NCBI GenBank assembly: GCA_009838625.1
Contig: VXRG01000152.1
Coordinates: 1 to 59,154, forward strand
Direction of reading: 5' to 3'
DNA length: 59,154 nucleotides
From: Caldilineaceae bacterium SB0664_bin_27
GTDB taxonomy: Bacteria > Chloroflexota > Anaerolineae > Caldilineales > Caldilineaceae
Both the position numbers and the translations under genes were made by a program. Of this stretch, positions 52,314 to 59,154 are shown piece after piece. The notes under the pieces were generated by a model, which saw nothing but the letters and a program-made list of their open reading frames with translations, searched no databases and was not told the DNA's origin. How positions within the stretch are numbered: position 1 is the first letter of the stretch; every line of letters starts with the position of its first letter.

Positions 52314-54980
52314 ATGACAACTCCGATGCGCCGTCAGTACCTGCAACTGAAGAGCCAGCACCCGGACTGCATTCTCCTCTTCCGCCTGGGCGACTTTTAC
52401 GAAGCCTTCGACGGCGACGCCGAAACTGTAGCCAAGGTCTGTGACGTGGCGCTGACCAGCCGGCCCGTCGGCAACAATCAGCGCGTGCCGCTGGCCGGCG
52501 TTCCCTACCACAGCGTCGAAGGCTACCTAGCGCAGTTGGTGGAGGCCGGTCACAAGGTGGCGGTTGCCGAACAGGTCAGCGAACCGGGTTCAGGTCTGGT
52601 GGACCGGGAGATCCAGCAGGTCATCACCAAGGGCACTGTCGCTGAACCTTCGATGCTGGTCGATGAACGAAACAACTATCTCGCGGCGGTGCTGTTCAAC
52701 GCCCACGGCAGTGAAGCCGGCATCGCCTATTGCGATATAAGCACAGGCGAGTTTGCCGCAACCCAGATCAACGGCAGCGACCTAGCCGAAACTGAGCAGC
52801 GTCTGGGGGAGGAGCTGGCCCACCTGCGGCCCAGCGAACTGATCACAGCCGATTGGAGTGCCGAAGAGAGCGGGCTCGCCTCGTTGATCGGCAGTTTGCA
52901 GACGATAGTTTCCCAAATCGAAGCTTGGCAGGTGGAGTTTGACACCGCCCGCAGCGCGCTGCAGCGGCATTTTGGGGTCCGCAGCCTGGACGGATTTGGC
53001 ATGCAGGAGAGTCCGCAGGCTGTGCGCGCCGCCGCCGCAATTCTGGCCTATTTGCAGGAGATGCAACCCAGCGCTCTCTCTCAGTTGGCGAGACTGCAAA
53101 GTTACACGGTTGACGAGTTCATGGTGCTGGACGACTCCACGCGCCGCAATCTTGAGTTGACGGAGACGATTCGCGGCGCCGAAGAACGGGGCAGTCTTGT
53201 CGGCGTTCTGGACGAGACACTCACACCCATGGGTGGACGCCTGCTACGGAGCTGGCTGGGGCGCCCACTGCTCGACACGTCCCTTATCAACGAAAGGCTG
53301 AACGCAGTCCAGGGACTGGTGGACGATTCCAACCTGCGCGGGCAGGTCCGCGAAGCGTTGCGAGGAATGGGGGATCTGGAGCGCTGGATCACGCGCATAT
53401 CCCAGGCCAAAGCGCTGCCACGCGATCTAACCGGTGTTCGGGAGGTCCTCGGCAGAGCGCCGGGCCTGCGCCAGTTGATCATATCCTCCGGACTGGACGC
53501 GGCATCGGGGCACGAGGGCGAAGCCGAGGTACAGGAATCCGCGGACGCTTTCTCGAATCAGATGTTGGACAGACTTCCGGACTGCCGGCTTTCTCTCGAA
53601 CTTCTGGAGCAGGCCATCGATGACGAGCCTTCAGCGACCCTGGCAAATCCCGGTATCATCAGGCCCGGCTACAGCGAAGAGCTGGATTCCATCGTCGACA
53701 ACAGCCGATACGCCAAGGAGTGGGTCGCCTCGCTTGAACAGGTCGAACGCACTCGCCTCAACATCCCGAGCCTGAAGGTCGGTTACAACAAGGTTTTCGG
53801 ATACTACATTGAAGTGAGAAATACCCATGGCGGCAAGGTGCCCCAGGAGTACATCCGAAAGCAGACACTGACCAGCGCGGAACGTTACATCACGCCCGAG
53901 CTCAAGGAATACGAGTCGCAGATCCTTAACGCCGACGAACGCCGCCTCGCACTGGAACAGCAGCTTTTCCGCCGCGTCTGTTCCGAGTTGAGCGCGCGTG
54001 CCGACGAGATTCGCTGTCTGGCTGAGGGGCTGGCGCTGCTGGATGTATACGCTTCAATGGCTGAGGTCGCGCTCAAGCGTCGTTACTGCCGCCCTGAAAT
54101 TGACGACGGCGACGCGATCACGATAAGCGGAGGGCGCCATCCGGTTGTGGAAATGACAAGTGACGAGCCCTTTGTGCCCAACGACGCTCATCTCTCGCCG
54201 GGGGAACTCATTCACATCCTGACCGGGCCCAACATGTCCGGCAAGTCCACCTTTTTGCGTCAGACGGCCCTCATCACCCTGCTTGCGCAGATCGGTTCCT
54301 TTGTGCCAGCGGCTTCCGCCCGCATAGGGGTTGTCGATCGCATCTTCACCCGCATCGGCGCCAGTGATGAACTGCACCGAGGTCAGTCGACCTTCATGGT
54401 CGAAATGATCGAGACTGCCAATATCCTCAACCATGCCACCGGGCGCAGCCTGCTAATTCTGGACGAAATCGGGCGGGGCACCAGCACATACGACGGGCTG
54501 GCGATCGCCTGGGCGGTGGTCGAGCATATACACAATAGCCCTTCCTTACGCGCCAAGACACAGTTCGCGACACACTACCACGAGCTAACCGACCTGGCGG
54601 ACCGGCTGCCCCAGATTGTCAACTATAACGTGGCGGTTGACGACAGTGGGGACGAGGTTGTCTTCCTGCGCCGGATCCTGCCCGGTCGGGCCGACCGGTC
54701 CTATGGCGTGCACGTTGCGCAGATGGCGGGTCTGCCGCGGGGGGTCGTGCGGCGCGCCGGGGAGATCCTGCTGGATCTGGAGGCTTCCGGCGCGGCCGGC
54801 CCGGCGACCCTGTTGGATCAGACGCCCGGCCGCAACCAGAAGGACGCTTTGCAGGTCGGTTTATTCGCTGCCGACCACCCGGCAGTGGAATCACTGCGCG
54901 CCCTCGACGTGGACGCGCTGTCGCCGCTGGATGCGCTCAACAGGCTCTACGAGCTGCGGCAGCTGGCAGACAGCAGTTAG
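52314..54980 (+). CDS. mutS: DNA mismatch repair protein MutS
   Basis: 888 residues from the ATG at 52314. The mismatch-probing Phe-X-Glu motif is F28-Y-E30 (GDFYEAF). The clamp, lever and connector regions follow in order, and the ATPase has Walker A GPNMSGKST (K644), DELHRGQSTFMVEMIET, Walker B LLILDEIGRGTSTYDG, and the ATHYHELT histidine. Length and domain order fit MutS1. A longer frame from 52071 overlaps the CHAT gene by 220 bases and is not family sequence. mutL is not in the window. Sharing a strand and a short gap with the CHAT gene suggests co-transcription. Confidence 0.96.
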   Translation: MTTPMRRQYLQLKSQHPDCILLFRLGDFYEAFDGDAETVAKVCDVALTSRPVGNNQRVPLAGVPYHSVEGYLAQLVEAGHKVAVAEQVSEPGSGLVDREIQQVITKGTVAEPSMLVDERNNYLAAVLFNAHGSEAGIAYCDISTGEFAATQINGSDLAETEQRLGEELAHLRPSELITADWSAEESGLASLIGSLQTIVSQIEAWQVEFDTARSALQRHFGVRSLDGFGMQESPQAVRAAAAILAYLQEMQPSALSQLARLQSYTVDEFMVLDDSTRRNLELTETIRGAEERGSLVGVLDETLTPMGGRLLRSWLGRPLLDTSLINERLNAVQGLVDDSNLRGQVREALRGMGDLERWITRISQAKALPRDLTGVREVLGRAPGLRQLIISSGLDAASGHEGEAEVQESADAFSNQMLDRLPDCRLSLELLEQAIDDEPSATLANPGIIRPGYSEELDSIVDNSRYAKEWVASLEQVERTRLNIPSLKVGYNKVFGYYIEVRNTHGGKVPQEYIRKQTLTSAERYITPELKEYESQILNADERRLALEQQLFRRVCSELSARADEIRCLAEGLALLDVYASMAEVALKRRYCRPEIDDGDAITISGGRHPVVEMTSDEPFVPNDAHLSPGELIHILTGPNMSGKSTFLRQTALITLLAQIGSFVPAASARIGVVDRIFTRIGASDELHRGQSTFMVEMIETANILNHATGRSLLILDEIGRGTSTYDGLAIAWAVVEHIHNSPSLRAKTQFATHYHELTDLADRLPQIVNYNVAVDDSGDEVVFLRRILPGRADRSYGVHVAQMAGLPRGVVRRAGEILLDLEASGAAGPATLLDQTPGRNQKDALQVGLFAADHPAVESLRALDVDALSPLDALNRLYELRQLADSS

Positions 54981-55076
54981 AAAGAATTGCACCCCGCATC
55001 AGTTTCCTGAAGCCCAAGAAAAAAGAAGATCCTGCGGGAGGTCGCCGAAAGGATTCGGGCCGGCTGCCCGGAGAAG

Positions 55077-55514
55077 CTAACTCTCCGGCTGAGGCGTCTG
55101 GTTGGGATGAATTGAAGTACCCGGCCACATGGTGGTGACCTCGCTCACGTCGATGGTGATCCCGTCAGGATCTTCGACCTTGAATGCCGGCTGCTCCAGG
55201 TTATCGGGATCAAGGGGCGTTTTGCCCCCCAGCCCGTCCGAAAAGATCGTGTATCCCATATCGCGCAGGCGGCGGGCCGCGGCCGCAACGTCCGGGACGC
55301 CCACACCGATATGCAGGTAGTCGAGCATGCCGCCGATGTGTTCCGGCCGGTCGTCGCCCTGGTGCTGAAATACGGCGAAATTGTGGTAGCCGTCGGTCAG
55401 GTCGTAGCGGATCCCTCTCTCGCCGGCGACACGCAGCCCGAGACCGTCGCGCCAGAAGCGGATCGACTCTGAGAGATCTGACGCTCGTACGCCTACGTGA
55501 ATCAAAACGCTCAT
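55077..55514 (-). CDS. VOC family (glyoxalase/dioxygenase-like) protein
   Basis: 145 residues with two beta-alpha-beta-beta-beta modules of the vicinal oxygen chelate fold: IHVGVRASDLSESIRFWRDGLGLRV and YLHIGVGVPDVAAAARRL. Metal ligands may be H6, H69 and the glutamate in ITIDVSE, in the usual places for a metal-dependent member. AAGGAGA precedes the ATG. It follows a thiamine-diphosphate enzyme and an oxidoreductase in the same direction, so an isomerase, lyase or dioxygenase step in one catabolic route is likely; the substrate is unknown. Confidence 0.85.
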   Translation of the reverse strand: MSVLIHVGVRASDLSESIRFWRDGLGLRVAGERGIRYDLTDGYHNFAVFQHQGDDRPEHIGGMLDYLHIGVGVPDVAAAARRLRDMGYTIFSDGLGGKTPLDPDNLEQPAFKVEDPDGITIDVSEVTTMWPGTSIHPNQTPQPES

Positions 55515-55578
55515 TCGTTTGTCTCCTTATATTTGCAGAGCTAATGATGAAAATTTCCGTCGAGCGCGCAGGCGTATG

Positions 55579-57225
55579 TCAGCGGTCCCAGCGCGAGCGG
55601 CGGGATTCAAGATTGGAATGCACATCGATAAGAACTGTCTGCCCTTCGGCATTGAGCTTATGTGCGCGCTGCAAGGCTGGAACCATCTCGGTTGTCCTCT
55701 TCACTGTAATCCCGACCGCGCCGAGCCCTTCTGCGATCTTGGCGTAATCTCCGACCATATGGCTGACGCCATACTGCTCGCGTGCTGTTGCGAAATTTCC
55801 CGGAGCATACGTCGCCATGCCGCCGTTATTAAGCAGCACGGTCGTAATCGCCGCTTTGGACCGCACCGCCGTCTCAAGGTCGAGCCCGGACATGCCGAAC
55901 GCTCCGTCGCCCATGAGGTTCAGACAGAACTTATCAGGATGGGCCAGTTTAGCGCCGATCATGAGCGGCAGACCGAAGCCGAGATGGGTCGTCTTTCCCC
56001 AGCCAATGTAGCTGTTGGGTACGGTGGCCGTGTAGAAGGGAACAATTGAATCGCGGGGCGCGCCGGCGTCGTGGGTGACGATACTATTCTCCCAGTCGAG
56101 CGTGCGGTCTATGTCGTGGATCACCCGGTAGGTATTCAGGGGCTCTTCGTCCGACGTCAGCAGAGGCGTCCATTCGTCCAACCACGGCTTCCTGCAGGCG
56201 GCGATCTCGGCTGCGGTTTGGCGGCTTCGTTCGCTGCGGTCCTTCCCTACCTGACGCTTTACCGATTCGACCATTGCCTCCAGGGTCAGCCTGGCATCAC
56301 CGACCAGGCCGATGTCGACCGATTCATCCTTGTTGATGTCATCCGGGTCGATCGTATTCTGGATAATCACTTTGCCCGGCAAAATTATTTGACAATAGGG
56401 CCCGCGCGTGAGGCTTGTGCCGATTGCGAGCAGGAGGTCGCATTCTTGCAGCCAGCGGTGGGCCGGCAGTGTCGTGGCGCGACTGCCCGCGCCCAGGCAA
56501 AGCGGATGGCGCTCGTCGAAAGCCGACTTGCCCGGCATCGTGCAAAATACTGGAATACCGGTCAACTCAGCCAGTTCTTGCAGCGCCGCGCTGGCGCCTG
56601 CAAGCAGGACCCCGCCTCCTGCCCAGATGACCGGCTTCTCAGCCTGCAGCAGCCTCTTGACCGACTCGTCAATGTCGGCTGCGGCAGGAACCTGTCGCAT
56701 CATCGGTGGCGGCCGGTAGTCCAACGCGCTTTCAGGGACCTCCTGATCGCAGACGTCCGTAAGCATTTCAACGACCACCGGACCCGGAGGCCCGTTGCGC
56801 AGTGCATGGAACGCCCGCCGCATCACCGCCGCGACCTGGTCCGGCCGGTAGATCGCCTCGACACGTTTGACCAGGCCCTGGTAGTTCCGGGATGCGGAAA
56901 AGTTGGGTCGCACTGCCAGCTGATCCAGTTGGACACCGCCCGGCAGGACCAGGATCGGGACGTTGTCGGCATAGGCTTGAGCTATCCCGCCCATCGCGTT
57001 TTCCGCTCCAGCCTGCGACTGGACCGCGACCACGCCAAAGCGCTGCCGACCGCTGGTGCGGCTGTAGCCGTCCGCGGCCATCACCGCGCCGCGTTCATGG
57101 CGAAAATTTATCGGGCGGATGCCAACCTGTGCGGCGGCTTCGATCAGTGGGTTGGAGGGATAGCAGGCGAGCCACTCGACCCCTTCCGCTTTCAATATAG
57201 ATGCGACTGCTTCGATGCCGTTCAT
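55579..57225 (-). CDS. Thiamine diphosphate-dependent enzyme, acetolactate synthase-like
   Basis: 548 residues with the three-domain layout of the POX/AHAS superfamily. The pyrimidine-binding domain has the catalytic glutamate in FRHERGAVMAADGYSR; the central domain has GGGVLLAGASAAL; the diphosphate-binding domain has GDGAFGMSGLDLETAVRSKA followed by LNNGGMATY. Two-carbon or alpha-keto-acid chemistry is expected (decarboxylase, ligase or synthase). The exact member is unclear; it differs from anabolic IlvB at the FAD region and lacks an adjacent small subunit. AAGGGA lies before the ATG. Confidence 0.87.
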   Translation of the reverse strand: MNGIEAVASILKAEGVEWLACYPSNPLIEAAAQVGIRPINFRHERGAVMAADGYSRTSGRQRFGVVAVQSQAGAENAMGGIAQAYADNVPILVLPGGVQLDQLAVRPNFSASRNYQGLVKRVEAIYRPDQVAAVMRRAFHALRNGPPGPVVVEMLTDVCDQEVPESALDYRPPPMMRQVPAAADIDESVKRLLQAEKPVIWAGGGVLLAGASAALQELAELTGIPVFCTMPGKSAFDERHPLCLGAGSRATTLPAHRWLQECDLLLAIGTSLTRGPYCQIILPGKVIIQNTIDPDDINKDESVDIGLVGDARLTLEAMVESVKRQVGKDRSERSRQTAAEIAACRKPWLDEWTPLLTSDEEPLNTYRVIHDIDRTLDWENSIVTHDAGAPRDSIVPFYTATVPNSYIGWGKTTHLGFGLPLMIGAKLAHPDKFCLNLMGDGAFGMSGLDLETAVRSKAAITTVLLNNGGMATYAPGNFATAREQYGVSHMVGDYAKIAEGLGAVGITVKRTTEMVPALQRAHKLNAEGQTVLIDVHSNLESRRSRWDR

Positions 57226-57294
57226 TGGCGGGTCCCTTGTTGCCGCACTCTACGGCGGCGCCTGACGATGGAAATCTGCTACGCCCAGATCAGT

Positions 57295-58329
57295 CTATTG
57301 CGCTAGCGGCTCGGGCAGAACGGACATATCTACCTGCTGCGGCTTGCCGGAGTGGATCGACGCGATGATCGTCTCGACCAGCAGGGTGGACAGAATGCCT
57401 GCCTGCGGCGGCACGTACGGTTCCGTGTCGTTGCGTATCGCCTCAACCAGCAGCGGCAAGCGTTCAATTGGCGGCGGGGTCAGTGTCTCGTCCTTTTGCT
57501 CCCCGTTCGGGTCGGGGGCCGCAAAGCTGACCTTGCGGAAGTGTTCGTAGAGAATTGCCGTGTTGTCGCCGTCAAAGAACTCAAAGAACCACTTGGAAAT
57601 GACGGAGTTGAAACCGGCGTCGCTCATCAGGAAGGTGGCGACCGAATCGTTGGCGAAGCGGATGGTTGCTGCGGCAGTATCCACCATGTCGTCACTGCCC
57701 AGTTCACCCGGGTGGGTGATTTGCCCGCCTGTTGCGTAGATTTCGACGGGAGTACTGTCGTGGATCCAGCAGAGATAGTCCACCATGTGAACTCCGACAT
57801 CCCAGAGCGGACCTCCGCCTTCGACAGGATGCCAGCGCCAGCGGTTCAGGTCAGCGCGTCCCATCATGCACTGACTGTGGCTGACTTTGGGCACAGGAAG
57901 TCGCTGGCGTATTGCACGTGCGGCGCCCGAAAATCGGATGGAGAAATTGAGCATCAGCTTCGTACCTGCGGCCTGCATCGCTTCGTGGATACGAAGGCAG
58001 TCGGCCGTGGTCATGGCCATTGGCTTTTCGAGAAAGAGATGTTTGCCGGCCTGCAGGGCGGCGACCGCCAGATCGGCATGGGAACTATGGGAGGTGGCAA
58101 TTGATACGATGTCCACTGCAGGATCGGAAAAGACGCGATCCGGGTCGGTGGTGGCGAATTCGGCTCCGTGCTGCTGTTGCAACTGTTCCGCCATGCCGGC
58201 TTGTATATCGCAAAAGCCGCGCACGGCTACGCCTTCGGTGTCAGCCGCCCAGCCGGTATGGGCCCGGCCCGCGCCTCCGCAGCCGATAAGCGCCCAGCCC
58301 AGAGTCTCTTTTGAGCCGTTCATCGTCAT
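57295..58329 (-). CDS. Gfo/Idh/MocA family oxidoreductase
   Basis: 344 residues. The Rossmann start GWALIGCGGAGRAHTGW, the IVSIATSHSSHADLAVAAL segment and the LEKPMAM motif are diagnostic. Members oxidise or reduce sugars, inositols and related compounds with NAD(P)H. GAGGTGA lies five bases before the ATG at 58329. It is the first of three co-directional genes with the ThDP enzyme and the VOC protein (gaps of 69 and 64 bases), suggesting a small sugar or polyol catabolic operon. Confidence 0.9.
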   Translation of the reverse strand: MTMNGSKETLGWALIGCGGAGRAHTGWAADTEGVAVRGFCDIQAGMAEQLQQQHGAEFATTDPDRVFSDPAVDIVSIATSHSSHADLAVAALQAGKHLFLEKPMAMTTADCLRIHEAMQAAGTKLMLNFSIRFSGAARAIRQRLPVPKVSHSQCMMGRADLNRWRWHPVEGGGPLWDVGVHMVDYLCWIHDSTPVEIYATGGQITHPGELGSDDMVDTAAATIRFANDSVATFLMSDAGFNSVISKWFFEFFDGDNTAILYEHFRKVSFAAPDPNGEQKDETLTPPPIERLPLLVEAIRNDTEPYVPPQAGILSTLLVETIIASIHSGKPQQVDMSVLPEPLAQ

Positions 58330-58357
58330 GGATTCACCTCAATTTCTCCCGGCTCGA

Positions 58358-58441
58358 TCAGAGCCTCTGGCTTTCAGTCGCCGAAACATAGGCGAGAGAG
58401 GCGAGAATCGCACCCAATAGCACTACACGATTGTGGTCCAT
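58358..58441 (-). CDS. Possible 27-residue leader or membrane peptide upstream of the oxidoreductase
   Basis: An ATG frame, MDHNRVVLLGAILASLA then YVSATESQRL, lies between a promoter-like sequence and the oxidoreductase start. It has a hydrophobic centre, but no strong ribosome site, and could be chance. Confidence 0.25.
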   Translation of the reverse strand: MDHNRVVLLGAILASLAYVSATESQRL

Positions 58442-58467
58442 CCAGACCGTTAGCTCGCCGTCGCTGT

Positions 58468-58496
58468 ATTGTACACGAAAGCCCCATTTGTCTGAA
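58468..58496 (-). promoter_or_regulatory. Candidate promoter for the oxidoreductase operon
   Basis: On the minus strand TTCAGA (58491-58496), 17-base spacer, TACAAT (58468-58473), about 140 bases before the oxidoreductase ATG. Confidence 0.5.
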
Positions 58497-58517
58497 CTGC
58501 AACCTGTGCGAGGGCGC

Positions 58518-58815
58518 ATCCCAGATTTGGGGTGGGAAGAAAGGCGAGGAGAGAGTAGAGATGAGTGAGAAGTGAGAGCTGCTGTTTCCTCTGCCTAAGA
58601 TCGGTTTGCGGCCGGCCGCGGTGTTGTCGTTGGTTGAAATATATGAAAGTTCGCCACTATTTGGTATTCACTTATATGAGAGTGTTGCCTTGCGGGGCGG
58701 GAGGGGATGCGCGAAACGGGCATAGTTGTGGCGTCTGAAATGTCCCCTAAGGCTGATTTTGTACAGCTTTTCCGTGGGCCTATTGTTCATCAATTCGTTT
58801 GCTGAGGTGCGGTCT
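58518..58815. repeat. Dispersed repeat, copy B
   Basis: Second copy of the element at 35425-35630, in the same orientation, with the core at about 58706-58815. Read on the minus strand, both cores encode the stretch RPTEKLYK with several synonymous differences (CGG/AGG, ACC/ACG, GAG/GAA), which hints at a decayed coding sequence. Confidence 0.75.
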
Positions 58816-58875
58816 TTCGGGGGTGCGGCGGAGGGCGCGAAAGGGGCCGAGAAAGCGATTCAATTTCCCAAAAAG

Positions 58876-58962
58876 TGATGCATTACTGGTTATTGGGCTT
58901 CTGACCAGAGAGAAATAGGGGAAAAAAGGGCGCGATAATGATGCATCAATGGAGATGCATCA
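58876..58962. repeat. Three clustered TGATGCATCA-type palindromes
   Basis: TGATGCATTA at 58876, TGATGCATCA at 58939 and AGATGCATCA at 58953; the last two can also form a 9-bp hairpin with a 6-base loop. Could be operator sites or a hairpin of a mobile element. Confidence 0.6.
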
Positions 58963-59088
58963 CTCTTTGCAAAAAAGTCGGCGAAAAATGCTTTAGTGGA
59001 GGCGCCGCGGGAGCGGGTCTTCGAGCCGATTCTGGCCGTGACATCGGCGCGGAAATGCGGCTGTTCGCGGTTGGTGATCTTCCGAAAG

Positions 59089-59121
59089 TGTACAGGTTTT
59101 GTTTATGTTTTGTACAGGTTT
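59089..59121. repeat. Direct repeats TGTACAGGTTT, 22 bases apart
   Basis: Two exact 11-base copies begin at 59089 and 59111. The variant TTGTACAGCTT also occurs in both dispersed repeat cores, so this motif is shared by all three sites. Confidence 0.6.
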
Positions 59122-59154
59122 CCAGAGTTGAGCAGGAAGGGAACGCCCCAAGCC

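Larger units (their letters stand above)
58330..59154. other. Repeat-rich non-coding end of the window
   Basis: No convincing protein gene beyond a 27-codon frame. It contains a promoter-like sequence, dispersed repeat copy B, clustered TGATGCATCA palindromes and two TGTACAGGTTT direct repeats, each listed separately. The mix looks like a worn mobile-element landing area. Confidence 0.6.

Noticed and set aside
56071..57306. 411-codon plus-strand frame opposite the ThDP enzyme
   Set aside because: Antisense shadow; the minus-strand gene has all family motifs and a ribosome site.
1..59154. tRNA, rRNA, CRISPR arrays or intact insertion sequences
   Set aside because: None seen on reading both strands; the repeats found are few, degenerate and not evenly spaced. 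A tRNAscan or Infernal run would be decisive.

Overview
The window is about 59 kb of GC-rich bacterial chromosome, densely coding, with no rRNA, tRNA, CRISPR array or intact insertion sequence that I could see. It has a full 14-subunit-type complex I operon, rod-shape genes, an orphan O-antigen-ligase-like membrane protein with no LPS genes beside it, and a mycobacterial-style CysO cysteine pathway. I take it to be an environmental Chloroflexota-like bacterium (Anaerolineae/Caldilineae type). This is inference from gene content and protein character; there is no marker RNA in the window to confirm it.

Layout. 1-13.9 kb, plus strand: nuoD, a fused nuoE-nuoF, a Uma2-family gene inserted in the operon, then nuoG-H-I-J-K-L-M-N. 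14-22 kb, minus strand: an elongation/division operon read mreB-mreC-mreD-mrdA(PBP2)-minC-minD-rodA, with no minE. 22-27 kb, plus: tilS, a small coupled gene, a Nudix hydrolase, hpt, and a LysM/M23 envelope peptidase. 27-35 kb, mixed: rplY with an acidic tail, a membrane-anchored protein made of exact 15-residue repeats behind a perfect consensus promoter, a SIMPL-domain protein, an O-antigen-ligase-like protein, and a gnd-tlpA-kinase operon. 35.4-41 kb, plus: a dispersed repeat, a ZTP riboswitch plus terminator in front of purH, an NAD-dependent epimerase and an S41 protease closed by a textbook terminator. 41-46 kb: an M24 peptidase and an ABC ATPase/FtsX pair. 46-49.8 kb, minus: a complete CysO-type cysteine system, mec (JAMM protease), cysO (sulfur carrier), moeZ-like (rhodanese plus ThiF) and cysM. 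50-55 kb, plus: a CHAT protease and mutS. 55-58.3 kb, minus: an oxidoreductase, a thiamine-diphosphate enzyme and a VOC protein, likely one catabolic operon. 58.3-59.15 kb: non-coding, repeat-rich.

The most interesting block is the cysteine cluster. The carrier protein ends in Gly-Gly-Ser-Arg instead of a free Gly-Gly, so it would have to be trimmed before it can be activated, and a JAMM protease is encoded next to it. The activating enzyme has its rhodanese domain at the N-terminus, the reverse of the mycobacterial order. The cysO operon has a strong promoter followed by a structured leader of about 370 nt that ends in an intrinsic terminator just before cysO, with a competing antiterminator pairing. 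That looks like an unassigned riboswitch or T-box-type attenuator for cysteine synthesis. A second regulatory RNA, before purH, is recognisable as the ZTP (pfl) class.
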